8,739 nt of DNA, from NCBI GenBank assembly GCA_003511125.1, contig DOJV01000064.1, forward strand, positions 1 to 8,739, read 5' to 3'. Each line of letters begins with the position of its first letter. Within the stretch, counting starts at the first letter, position 1. Source of the DNA: Candidatus Uhrbacteria bacterium. GTDB taxonomy: Bacteria > Patescibacteriota > Patescibacteriia > UBA9934 > GWF2-40-263. Shown here piece after piece: positions 1 to 5,010 of this stretch. The translations under genes and the position numbers were made by a program. The notes under the pieces were generated by a model. The model was not told the origin of the DNA. It saw only the letters and a program-made list of their open reading frames with translations, and ran no database searches.

Positions 1-1
1 T

Positions 2-151
2 ACTTGTACTTATCATCCAGACGACCGGCAAAAAATTGCTGATTCGTGGCCACGATCAATTGATGATAGTTCAGCCAGAACAGACTGGAATTGGAATCAG
101 ATCTTTGATTTGGAAAAAATGACAGAGGATATGCTTAATAATATTAAATAA
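2..151 (+). CDS. L-threonine 3-dehydrogenase-like NAD-dependent epimerase/dehydratase, C-terminal fragment
   Basis: Reading from base 2, the frame is open to a TAA at 149-151 and gives 49 residues; the N-terminal part lies outside the window. The stretch around RQKIADSWPRSIDDSSAR followed by DWNWN and DLEKMTEDML is the conserved C-terminus of the extended short-chain-dehydrogenase type of L-threonine 3-dehydrogenase. That family oxidises threonine to 2-amino-3-oxobutyrate with NAD and belongs to the same superfamily as UDP-glucose 4-epimerase. The assignment rests on this tail only, because the Rossmann fold and the Tyr-x-x-x-Lys site are not visible. No terminator follows: an insertion element begins 11 bases after the stop (target duplication from 163), so the original 3' region may have been displaced. 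A related nucleotide-sugar epimerase is the main alternative. Confidence 0.8.
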   Translation, partial: TCTYHPDDRQKIADSWPRSIDDSSARTDWNWNQIFDLEKMTEDMLNNIK

Positions 152-214
152 AAAAAGTTTTATAATAAAAGGTTCTTCAGACTTTCCTGTGGGTAAGCCT
201 CTGAGGTAAAATAG

Positions 215-379
215 ATGGGAATGAATACCCAATCAATTATCTCCACCTATTATAACCAATCATTAGGTTTAACAGAACCTTGGAAAGTCGAAGACGTTAA
301 ACTTGATACAAAACATTTAAAAGTGGATATCTTGGTGGTTTGGCCAGCTGGTGAAAAAACACTTGGTCTTTACCCATAA
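215..379 (+). pseudogene. ISL3-family transposase, N-terminal remnant
   Basis: A 54-codon frame starts at ATG 215, preceded by GAGGT at 203-207 with 7-nt spacing, one of the few good ribosome-binding sites in the window. The segment LGLTEPWKVEDVKLD followed by KVDILVVWPAGEKT matches the typical start of ISL3 transposases (LGL..PW.V...D...K.V.I.V.WP.G), which normally precedes a CxxC zinc finger and then the DDE catalytic domain. Here the frame runs straight from GEKT into the internal IS end at 369-395 and stops at TAA 377-379. The zinc finger, helix-turn-helix and catalytic domain have all been deleted. The product cannot be an active transposase. Whether it still binds the IS ends is unknown. 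Confidence 0.75.
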
Positions 380-419
380 GAAAGTCTGAAGAACCACTAA
401 TTTAAGCTAACTAATTTTA

Positions 420-450
420 AGCTTGAGATCACAATTTGTGATCTCAAGCT
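420..450. repeat. Perfect 15-bp hairpin in the spacer of the ISL3-like element
   Basis: Positions 420-434 (AGCTTGAGATCACAA) and 436-450 are exact reverse complements around T435. The stem sits in the 85-bp spacer between the two IS derivatives. Neither side carries a T-run typical of an intrinsic terminator (GTGATTTC follows on the plus strand, TAAAATTAG on the minus strand). It may be a structural part of the element or a separate small palindrome trapped in it. Confidence 0.7.
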
Positions 451-514
451 GTGATTTCAAAAAATATTAAAATAAAAATTGGTCCCCCCGGCTTTCCTGT
501 GAGTAAAAACTACC

Positions 515-653
515 CGTCATTGCGAGCCCGGCGCCGTGCCCGCCGAAGCCCGGCGAAGGCAGGAAGCAATCTTCTAGTATTCTTGTTTTATAACCAAAAA
601 CTCGACTATTCATGAAAACTCGAGGAGATTGCTTCGCCGGGCTCGCAACGACG
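515..653. repeat. CGTCATTGCGAG-type palindromic repeat nested in the insertion element
   Basis: The left arm starts CGTCATTGCGAGCCCGGC at 515 and resumes with GAAGCAATCTTCT at about 563-575. The right arm (about 623-653) reads in reverse complement CGTCGTTGCGAGCCCGGCGAAGCAATCTC. The arms match well apart from about 30 extra bases in the left arm (533-562), a GC-rich insert containing GCCCGCCGAAGCCCGGCGAA. Short palindromes beginning CGTCATTGCGAG and ending in GCAATCTC are scattered through many bacterial genomes as non-autonomous dispersed repeats (established knowledge). The surrounding sequence is AT-rich, so this GC-rich block stands out as a secondary insertion. Confidence 0.7.
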
Positions 654-709
654 ACGGTTGGGAAGATTGTCTTACCCACAAGAAAGTCTGAGGAACCTAA
701 TAAAAAGAA

Positions 710-747
710 CCTCTTTTATAGAGGAGAAATAAAGTTGTTTTCTCCTC
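710..747 (+). promoter_or_regulatory. Two mutually exclusive hairpins upstream of the MazG-like gene
   Basis: CCTCT at 710-714 can pair with AGAGG at 720-724. GAGGAGAAA at 721-729 can instead pair perfectly with TTTCTCCTC at 739-747 (9-bp stem, 9-nt loop). Because 721-724 is shared, only one stem can form at a time. No T-run follows the second stem directly (TTCGCTTCG), although the leader is T-rich just before the start codon (771-785). This could be an attenuator-like leader or the 3' hairpin of an upstream transcript. The region between 698 and 785 has no other recognised feature and no convincing promoter. Confidence 0.3.
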
Positions 748-785
748 TTCGCTTCGAAAATGTGTAAAGTTTAATTTTATTTTTT

Positions 786-1097
786 ATGCAATTTAAAGAC
801 CTTCAACAAGGTGTTGTGAATAATGCCCTAAGTTACGGCCAAAAATACCAAATCGCCATCGACGAGGATTTTGCTTTGCTAAAATTAATCGAAGAAGTTG
901 GTGAATTTGCCCAAGCGGTTTTGATTCACCGAAAAAAGAGCCGGCCGGAAAAGCATGTTTCCGAAGAAGTCTCCAGAGGGGAATTAGCCAAGGAGTTGGC
1001 CGATGTTGTCGGTATGACCATGGTTAATGCTCATTTGTTTGGTATTGATTTGGAAGAAGCTCTTAATAAGAAATGGCTTAGTCAAGAAAAAAAGTAA
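786..1097 (+). CDS. MazG-like nucleoside triphosphate pyrophosphohydrolase
   Basis: This 103-aa protein belongs to the all-alpha NTP pyrophosphohydrolase (MazG) superfamily, whose members hydrolyse (d)NTPs or modified nucleotides to monophosphate and pyrophosphate, usually for nucleotide-pool cleaning. The metal-binding signature is present: EEVGE at residues 36-40 (the EExxE helix) and ELAD at 70-73 (the ExxD helix), followed by the hydrophobic VVGMTMVNAHLFGIDLEEAL. The length is right for a single-domain MazG-like enzyme, which probably acts as a dimer or tetramer in the cytoplasm. The substrate cannot be read from the sequence. The ATG at 786 has only a T-rich tract in front and no Shine-Dalgarno. 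It probably forms a small unit with the membrane protein 19 nt downstream. Confidence 0.88.
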   Translation: MQFKDLQQGVVNNALSYGQKYQIAIDEDFALLKLIEEVGEFAQAVLIHRKKSRPEKHVSEEVSRGELAKELADVVGMTMVNAHLFGIDLEEALNKKWLSQEKK

Positions 1098-1116
1098 AAT
1101 TTGTTAAGAAAAAATT

Positions 1117-1329
1117 ATGGTCGAAATTTTCAAACTTATTGGAGTGTTGGGTTTAATTCTGATTTCTGTTGGTATAATCATCAAAAAGAGAAGAGCTCAA
1201 GACGTTTGTTACATCATTGGCGGAACTTGCATTGGTATTTATAGTTTTTATCTCGGTGATTTGATTTTTATATTTTTACAAGCAATTTTTGTTTTAGCGG
1301 CTGTTTATGATTTGATTAGGCATCATTAA
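1117..1329 (+). CDS. Small three-helix membrane protein, unrecognised
   Basis: This 70-aa hydrophobic protein has probable membrane segments at about residues 5-22, 29-45 and 49-66. A basic loop KKRRAQD lies between the first two, and the protein ends in DLIRHH. The layout, with a basic KKRRAQD after helix 1 and the pattern GG..IGIYS..LGD.IFI.LQ..FVLAAVYDL, loosely recalls the short lipid-A-biosynthesis N-terminal domain and PQ-loop-like small membrane proteins. I do not consider that enough for a function. It starts 19 nt after the MazG-like stop, with AAGAAAAA upstream as at best a weak ribosome-binding site. It is closed by two terminators and is probably co-transcribed with the MazG-like gene. 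Confidence 0.75.
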   Translation: MVEIFKLIGVLGLILISVGIIIKKRRAQDVCYIIGGTCIGIYSFYLGDLIFIFLQAIFVLAAVYDLIRHH

Positions 1330-1376
1330 AACTATTGGAAAAAGTTTCAATTTATTTTTTTTCTCTTTCCATATGT

Positions 1377-1407
1377 AAAAACCTTACATGCACCTAAAGG
1401 TTTTTTT
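1377..1407 (+). terminator. Intrinsic terminator after the 1117-1329 gene
   Basis: AAAAACCTT (1377-1385) pairs with AAGGTTTTT (1397-1405) across an 11-nt loop, and the run of seven T (1401-1407) forms the tail. The GC content is low (four G/C pairs), but the placement 48 nt after the stop codon fits termination of the plus-strand unit. Confidence 0.65.
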
Positions 1408-1414
1408 GAAAACA

Positions 1415-1449
1415 AAAAAGATTATCCTGGTAATCAAGGTAATCTTTTT
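1415..1449. terminator. Bidirectional terminator between convergent genes
   Basis: AAAAAGATTA (1415-1424) and TAATCTTTTT (1440-1449) form a perfect 10-bp stem with a 15-nt loop. T-runs flank the stem on both strands: five T at 1445-1449 on plus, six on minus opposite 1414-1419. It sits 18 nt after the znuB stop on the minus strand and downstream of the plus-strand unit, so it can serve both. Confidence 0.75.
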
Positions 1450-1467
1450 AAATTTGGTTTAGATAAT

Positions 1468-2277
1468 TTAAATTGTTTTTCCTTTAATCAACGCCGCAAT
1501 CGCAAATAAAAGTGTTCCTGTCAAAACAATCGTTGCCCCGGACGGCAGATCAAAGTAGAACGAAGTCAATAAACCAATTAAAATTGTCAGTTCGGCGATA
1601 ATGACTGAAAGAGTGAAATATTGTTTGAAATTTTTGGCCAACAAACGGCTGGTGGCCGGGGGTAGAATCAAAAGGGCTGAGACCAGAACAATACCAAGAA
1701 CTTTGACGCCGAGTACGGTAGCTAGAGCGAGAGAGATGTAGAGAATCAGGGTGTGGAGAGAAACTTTGACGCCGCTGACCTCGGCGGCTTCTTCGGTGAG
1801 TGACATAAAAGTCAGTTGGCGTTTAAAAAAGAAAAGCCAACCAAGAATGACTGTGCTCAAGCCGGCGGTGATCCAAAGATCAGAAACCTGAATCGAAAGA
1901 ATACTGCCAAACAAATACGAAACCAAATCCGGTTGATAGCCCGGCGTAAAGCGCATCAAAATAACTCCAAGAGCCATGCTGGAAGTGAAGAGGATCCCGA
2001 TCAAACTATCGGTTGGTAATTTGGATTTTTTTTCCAGCCAAAAAATTATCATGGCTACTAATAGTGCCCAAACCAAACCCACAGGCAGTGGTGCCAATCC
2101 AGCCAATAAAGCAATGGCAATACCGGCCAGCGAGGCGTGAGCAATTCCATCACCAAAAAAAGCCATCCGTCGAAGCATGACGAAAACGCCAAGACAAGCT
2201 AAAAGTAGCCCGAGCATTAGTCCGGCCAGAATAGTGCGTTGAAGGAAGGGGAAAGAGAGGAGTTCGAGGAGAGGCAT
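1468..2277 (-). CDS. znuB: Zinc ABC transporter permease ZnuB (ABC-3 family)
   Basis: This 269-aa integral membrane protein is the permease of the zinc importer and forms the channel through which ZnuC drives Zn(II) delivered by ZnuA. The N-terminus has the family-typical sequence PFLQRTILAGLMLGLLLACL followed by GVFVMLRRMAFFGDGIAHASLAGIA. The conserved second half has VLGVKVLGIVLVSALLILPPATSRLLAKNF (about residues 187-217), a hallmark of the ABC-3 metal permeases. Hydrophobic stretches support about eight membrane helices, and the length is normal for the family. The ATG at 2277 fits the family N-terminus but has no Shine-Dalgarno (CCACCCCCACT precedes it). It lies 113 nt after znuC, unlike the overlapping genes upstream. 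The minus-strand unit ends at the terminator 18 nt downstream. Manganese or iron permeases share the fold; the zinc assignment comes from the partner genes. Confidence 0.93.
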   Translation of the reverse strand: MPLLELLSFPFLQRTILAGLMLGLLLACLGVFVMLRRMAFFGDGIAHASLAGIAIALLAGLAPLPVGLVWALLVAMIIFWLEKKSKLPTDSLIGILFTSSMALGVILMRFTPGYQPDLVSYLFGSILSIQVSDLWITAGLSTVILGWLFFFKRQLTFMSLTEEAAEVSGVKVSLHTLILYISLALATVLGVKVLGIVLVSALLILPPATSRLLAKNFKQYFTLSVIIAELTILIGLLTSFYFDLPSGATIVLTGTLLFAIAALIKGKTI

Positions 2278-2291
2278 AGTGGGGGTGGAGC

Positions 2292-2372
2292 GATTGAGTT
2301 ATTAAGTTGTTGAGTTGTTTTGGGTTAGGTGAGTTCCTTTGTTCGTTTACTAAATTACTTAATAACTCAATC
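2292..2372. repeat. 16-bp perfect inverted repeat in the znuC-znuB gap
   Basis: GATTGAGTTATTAAGT at 2292-2307 is the exact reverse complement of 2357-2372, separated by 49 bases. Both arms belong to longer AT-rich tracts with an approximate 9-nt period (TGAGTTGTT-like on the left, CTTAATAAC/TCAATCACT-like on the right). In the zinc operon mRNA it would form a long hairpin between znuC and znuB, without a T-run that would make it a standard terminator. It could act as a processing or stability element, or be an intergenic repeat. Confidence 0.7.
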
Positions 2373-2390
2373 ACTTAGCCACTAAACCTA

Positions 2391-3137
2391 TCAACGCCGA
2401 TGTTCCCGATGGTGTAACAAATGTTTTGAGCCAAACAAACCGGTCAGCGACTCATCGGTTAGAACTTTTTTTGGTGGGCCGTCGCAGATGATTTTTTTGT
2501 TGAAACAAAAAACTCGGTCGGCCACGCAGGCAATGGCTACGATATCGTGCGAGACCATTAAAATCGTGGTGCCATGATCGTCTTTCAGATGTTCAATGAC
2601 TTCGTGGATGGCATTTTCACCGGCCATATCGATTCCGGCCATGGGTTCATCTAAAAATAAAACCGCGGGATCGTGAAGCAAGGCTTGGGCGATTAAAACT
2701 CGCTGAAGTTGGCCACCGGATAAACTGCCAATTTTTCTTTCCAATACCAAGGGAGTCAAACCGACTTCTTTTATTGAAGTCACAATTCGATGAGCCGAAC
2801 ATTGGCGGCCGAGAGACAGGCGTAAAAATTCTTCCACGATAATCGGGAAGTCGCGATCAAAAGTAAAACGCTGCGGCACGTAGCCGACACTGTGGCGGAC
2901 TTTATGTAAAGGCGCACCGAGGATTGAGACCTGACCTTCGATTGGCAGTAATCCAAGTACAGCCTTAAGTAAAGTTGTTTTACCGGAACCGTTTGGACCG
3001 ACGATGGCCGTGACAGTTCCTGGATCGATGGAAAAAGAAACATTGTCAACAACTTTTTTGTCACCGTAATTAACCGATAAGTTTTCGACAAATATCGCCG
3101 ACTGCGAATTATTTGTTGTTTTGGAGTGTGGAGACAT
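2391..3137 (-). CDS. znuC: Zinc ABC transporter ATP-binding protein ZnuC
   Basis: This 248-aa cytoplasmic ATPase powers zinc uptake through ZnuB. All motifs of an ABC nucleotide-binding domain are present and in order: Walker A GPNGSGKT (47-54), Q-loop glutamine in YVPQ (Q89), signature LSGGQ (139-143), Walker B VLFLDE (159-164), D-loop around AGID (167-170) and switch histidine in SHD (H197). The sequence YVPQRFTFDRDFPIIVEEFL is typical of the ZnuC/MntB branch of metal importers. The C-terminus is His- and Arg-rich (HLLHHREHRR). The start codon overlaps the last 29 nt of znuA, indicating translational coupling. The stop is TGA, followed almost at once by TAG. The window shows a single znuC, so it probably works as a homodimer with two ZnuB. 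Confidence 0.95.
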   Translation of the reverse strand: MSPHSKTTNNSQSAIFVENLSVNYGDKKVVDNVSFSIDPGTVTAIVGPNGSGKTTLLKAVLGLLPIEGQVSILGAPLHKVRHSVGYVPQRFTFDRDFPIIVEEFLRLSLGRQCSAHRIVTSIKEVGLTPLVLERKIGSLSGGQLQRVLIAQALLHDPAVLFLDEPMAGIDMAGENAIHEVIEHLKDDHGTTILMVSHDIVAIACVADRVFCFNKKIICDGPPKKVLTDESLTGLFGSKHLLHHREHRR

Positions 3138-4014
3138 TGGTTTTTATTAGATTAATATAAGAGTCGTAAGGTGCTTGTCCGCCAACCGGATCAAGAATTC
3201 GAAGTTCGATGTTGTAATCGGCGGCGAAATTTTTGACGCTGTTGACGCTCATTTGCGGTTCGTAATAAACCGTGGTCACACCGTGGTTTTGAATTTCGGA
3301 AATCAAGTCGATTAAATATTGTGCAGTTGGTTCACGGCCGGCAGTTGGTTCAAAAGTTCCGGCGATGTTTAAACCATACTCGTCACTAAAATAATACCAC
3401 GCGTCGTGAAAAGTGACGATGTTTTTGTTGGGGAGATCTTTTAGCTCGGTGCGAATCTCGCTGTCGAGTTCATCAAGTTTGGTCGAGTAGTTCACAAGAT
3501 TGGTGGTAAAAGTTTCGGCTTGATCGGGGAAACGAATCGAAAGATCAGCGGCGATGTTTTCGGCGATAATTTTAGCGTTGTGAACCGTCAACCAATAGTG
3601 TGGGTCAACCGCATCGCCCTCGTCTTCGTCGTGCGAAGGCATGGTGGCAATACCCTGATCAACCGTAATAACTTCTGCTCCGGCGTTTTCGGCCAGCGGC
3701 GCCGCCCAGTCGTCGAGGTTGCGGCCGATTTGGTAAACGGCTTGGGTGCCTTGGAGTTTTAGGGCCAAAGAAGGTGAAGGTTCAAAAGAATGCGGACTGG
3801 CGCCGGCCGGTAAAATCAAAACAACCTCAATTTGATCGCCGGCGATGTTTTTAACAATATCGTAGAGAGGAAAAATGGTAGCTGCGACCTTGATTTCGTC
3901 AGCAGGGTCTTTTTGGGTTTTTGGCAGAACAAAAATTGCCGTCACTAGAGATCCCGAGATTAATAAAAGGACGATAAAAAATATTAGTGACCGTAGGTGA
4001 TTTATTTGTTGCAT
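3109..4014 (-). CDS. znuA: Zinc ABC transporter substrate-binding protein ZnuA
   Basis: This 301-aa extracytoplasmic protein captures Zn(II) and delivers it to ZnuB. It belongs to the cluster A-I metal-binding proteins. The family ligands are visible: H75 in PAGASPHSFEPS, H139 in DPHYWLTVHNA, H203 in FHDAWYYFSDEYGL and D275 in LDPVGG. A histidine at the third position (where Mn-binding PsaA-type proteins have Glu) favours zinc. A short acidic loop with His (SHDEDEGD, 127-134) precedes the second ligand, a reduced form of the His/Asp-rich loop of ZnuA proteins. Residues 9-31 form one hydrophobic segment, but there is no lipobox cysteine and no clear AxA cleavage site, so the protein is probably anchored by an uncleaved N-terminal helix. 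Its start overlaps zur by 13 nt and its end overlaps znuC by 29 nt. Confidence 0.94.
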   Translation of the reverse strand: MQQINHLRSLIFFIVLLLISGSLVTAIFVLPKTQKDPADEIKVAATIFPLYDIVKNIAGDQIEVVLILPAGASPHSFEPSPSLALKLQGTQAVYQIGRNLDDWAAPLAENAGAEVITVDQGIATMPSHDEDEGDAVDPHYWLTVHNAKIIAENIAADLSIRFPDQAETFTTNLVNYSTKLDELDSEIRTELKDLPNKNIVTFHDAWYYFSDEYGLNIAGTFEPTAGREPTAQYLIDLISEIQNHGVTTVYYEPQMSVNSVKNFAADYNIELRILDPVGGQAPYDSYINLIKTNVSTLQNNK

Positions 4015-4358
4015 AATTCGCAGAGATTAAAGAATTCTAAGTTATGATTTTTTTTGATGTTTTTAAGAGGGCAGGGAACACAGCAGATAGTTTTGCATTT
4101 TGGACAAACACAATGGGCATGATGCGTCCGGCCGGCTAATTCATAAGCGGTTTCGCTCTCGTGAGAGTGAATCGCTTGAATAACTTCATTTTTTTCAAAA
4201 GTTCGGAGATTGCGAAAAACCGTGGCTCGATTAACTCCACACAGACGTTGATTGATTTGTCCGGCTGTCCAGGCTCGTTTTTCCAAAAATAACTCCAAGA
4301 TTTTTTCTCGAGCCGAAGTTTGTTTTAAGCCACGTTCGCGGATTTTTTCTTGAATCAT
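4002..4358 (-). CDS. zur: Fur-family zinc uptake regulator (Zur)
   Basis: This 118-aa metal-responsive repressor has an N-terminal winged helix (recognition helix around NRATVFRNLRTFEK, 43-56; compare ATVYR in Fur proteins) and a C-terminal dimerisation and metal domain. THHAHC (78-83) supplies the regulatory-site histidines, and the pairs CPKC (85-88) and CELC (113-116) make the structural Cys4 zinc site. Extra cysteines occur at 92, 93 and 96. Because it leads the znuACB operon and overlaps znuA by 13 nt, zinc is the most likely metal and autoregulation is likely. I place the start at ATG 4358 rather than the in-frame ATG 4397, because the bases up to 4397 contain the -35/-10 promoter and a palindromic operator. 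The 4358 start gives the usual Fur N-terminal length. The predicted transcript start is only a few bases upstream, suggesting a nearly leaderless mRNA. Confidence 0.9.
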   Translation of the reverse strand: MIQEKIRERGLKQTSAREKILELFLEKRAWTAGQINQRLCGVNRATVFRNLRTFEKNEVIQAIHSHESETAYELAGRTHHAHCVCPKCKTICCVPCPLKNIKKNHNLEFFNLCELCNK

Positions 4359-4367
4359 AGCCCTTAC

Positions 4368-4397
4368 ATTATGCGACAAGAGTCGCATTTGTGTCAA
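4368..4397 (-). promoter_or_regulatory. zur-znuACB promoter with palindromic operator
   Basis: On the minus strand TTGACA (4397-4392) and CATAAT (4373-4368) are 18 bp apart, matching the consensus 6/6 and 5/6. Filling the space between them and overlapping the first bases of the -10 is a perfect 7-4-7 palindrome, ATGCGAC-TCTT-GTCGCAT (4388-4371). A dimeric regulator bound here would occlude RNA polymerase. The adjacent zur gene makes Zur the obvious ligand (inference). I see no second copy in the window. Confidence 0.8.
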
Positions 4398-4419
4398 GTC
4401 TTATTATCAGTGCCCAAAG

Positions 4420-4464
4420 CCTCTTAAGCCTTTCTAGCCCCTCCAACCTTTCAAGCCTCCCCAC
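4420..4464. repeat. Degenerate 9-bp tandem repeat in the zur/basic-protein intergenic region
   Basis: Five consecutive 9-mers read CCTCTTAAG, CCTTTCTAG, CCCCTCCAA, CCTTTCAAG and CCTCCCCAC, consensus near CCTYTCAAG. The tract lies between the two divergent promoters and has no open frame. Comparable 9-nt periodic tracts in intergenic regions are, from memory, frequent in CPR genomes. The rest of the 4398-4540 region holds a TTGACA at 4471-4476 with a weak TACTCT 17 bp downstream, a possible extra promoter. Confidence 0.5.
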
Positions 4465-4540
4465 AAAACATTGACAAGAAACACAAAAAACGGTACTCTA
4501 ATAACGCTTAATTCCTTGTGGGAATTTGGAATTTAAAATT

Positions 4541-4546
4541 TATAAT
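4541..4546 (+). promoter_or_regulatory. -10 element of the small basic protein gene
   Basis: A perfect TATAAT ends 11 nt before the ATG at 4558, placing the transcript start about 5 nt before the start codon. No good -35 lies 17 bp upstream (TTGTGG at 4516-4521 is 19 bp away). A second possible promoter is TTGACA 4471 with TACTCT 4494. Confidence 0.5.
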
Positions 4547-4557
4547 CTTCAATTAGT

Positions 4558-4662
4558 ATGGGCATGAGAAAAAAAGTCCGCACCAAATGGAAGGCGGACC
4601 GCAAAGTTAACGCTAAAAAAATTCGCAAAGCCAAGGCCATTCGTTTGGTCAAAGCCAAATAA
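4558..4662 (+). CDS. 34-aa highly basic protein
   Basis: The frame from ATG 4558 encodes 34 residues, of which about 17 are Lys or Arg and only one is acidic: it starts MGMRKKVRTKWKADRKVNAK and continues with KIRKAKAIRL. This composition is typical of very small ribosome-associated or RNA-binding proteins, such as AURKAIP1/COX24-like or Thx-like peptides, but I cannot assign it to a family. Support for a real gene is positional: a consensus TATAAT 11 nt upstream and a strong terminator beginning on the last base of its stop codon. A second ATG at 4564 would give a 32-aa form; no Shine-Dalgarno distinguishes them. The AAG/AAA/CGC codon mix resembles the neighbouring genes. Confidence 0.65.
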   Translation: MGMRKKVRTKWKADRKVNAKKIRKAKAIRLVKAK

Positions 4663-4699
4663 AACAAAAAGGCCACGGAAATCCGTGGTCTTTTTGTTT
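4662..4699. terminator. Strong bidirectional terminator
   Basis: AAACAAAAAGGCCACGG (4662-4678) pairs with CCGTGGTCTTTTTGTTT (4683-4699) across AAAT, with one G-T wobble. T-rich tails lie on both strands. It ends the 4558-4662 gene on plus and the zinc-ribbon gene (stop at 4706) on minus. Confidence 0.9.
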
Positions 4700-4705
4700 G
4701 CTCAC

Positions 4706-4885
4706 TTAAAAGCGAGGCTTGCGCTTGCGATTGCACTCGCGGCAGTAAATACGGCCGTAGGTACCATCTTCTTTGACGGTAGGCTGAAACGGCAATTCGG
4801 TAATTGCAGTTCCGCAATCGGTGCAGGTAAGGTTCAAAGCCGAGACGTCGATCATCTGGCGTGGACCTCTATTGAAGTTGTCCAT
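4706..4885 (-). CDS. Small CxxC/CxxC zinc-ribbon protein
   Basis: A 59-aa protein starts at ATG 4885 (MDNFNRGPRQM...). Two cysteine pairs, CTDC (21-24) and CREC (48-51), separated by 23 residues containing TAITELPFQP and YGRIY, form a zinc ribbon, followed by a basic tail NRKRKPRF. CPR genomes carry many short proteins of this CxxC-x(n)-CxxC type with similar PF.P....(V/I)YC..C patterns; their role is unproven but nucleic-acid or ribosome binding is plausible. The frame is open upstream to a GTG at 5020. That codon lies inside the promoter, and no ATG, GTG or TTG exists in frame between the -10 and 4885, so I choose 4885, which also fits the family's usual short N-terminus. There is no Shine-Dalgarno. 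The cost is a 5' leader of about 120 nt. Confidence 0.75.
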   Translation of the reverse strand: MDNFNRGPRQMIDVSALNLTCTDCGTAITELPFQPTVKEDGTYGRIYCRECNRKRKPRF

Positions 4886-5010
4886 AATTGGTTGATTGGA
4901 AGCTTCGTGAATTAGATCGTTCGCCGTGGTTTCCCGTGGCGGGACGTTTGTAGTATCTTGGTTGAAGCGAACGACCTTTTTGTTGCGCCTAACATGGGAT
5001 AACTGGTTAT

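Larger units (their letters stand above)
171..697 (+). mobile_element. Defective ISL3-like insertion, composite, with 8-bp target duplication
   Basis: The left end (171-197, begins GGTTCTTCAGACTTTCCTGT) and the right end (671-697) are inverted repeats matching at 25 of 27 positions. The 8 bases before (163-170) and after (698-705) are both TAATAAAA, a perfect direct repeat; ISL3-family elements make 8-bp duplications. Two more copies of the end lie inside: 369-395 (right-type, 24/27 against the left end) and 481-507 (left-type, degenerate, 20/27). The element therefore looks like two short end-to-end derivatives (171-395 and 481-697) flanking an 85-bp spacer. Only the outer pair is bounded by matching duplications, so the whole 527 bp probably inserted as one unit. 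The only coding content is a transposase N-terminus (215-379), so movement would need a transposase supplied in trans. The ISL3 assignment is from the protein fragment, the end structure and the duplication length. Confidence 0.85.

Noticed and set aside
467..679. A 70-aa minus-strand frame across the insertion element.
   Set aside because: It spans the IS ends and the nested palindrome and has no protein-like conservation; it is a by-product of the repeats.
3520..3762. Frames opposite or inside znuA, znuB, znuC and pepA (for example 3520-3762 plus, 7973-8395 minus).
   Set aside because: They are shadows of strongly conserved genes in other frames, with no independent start signals.
4359..4397. 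Extending Zur to the upstream in-frame ATG at 4397 (13 extra residues).
   Set aside because: The extra codons coincide with TTGACA, CATAAT and the palindromic operator, so they would lie upstream of the transcript start.
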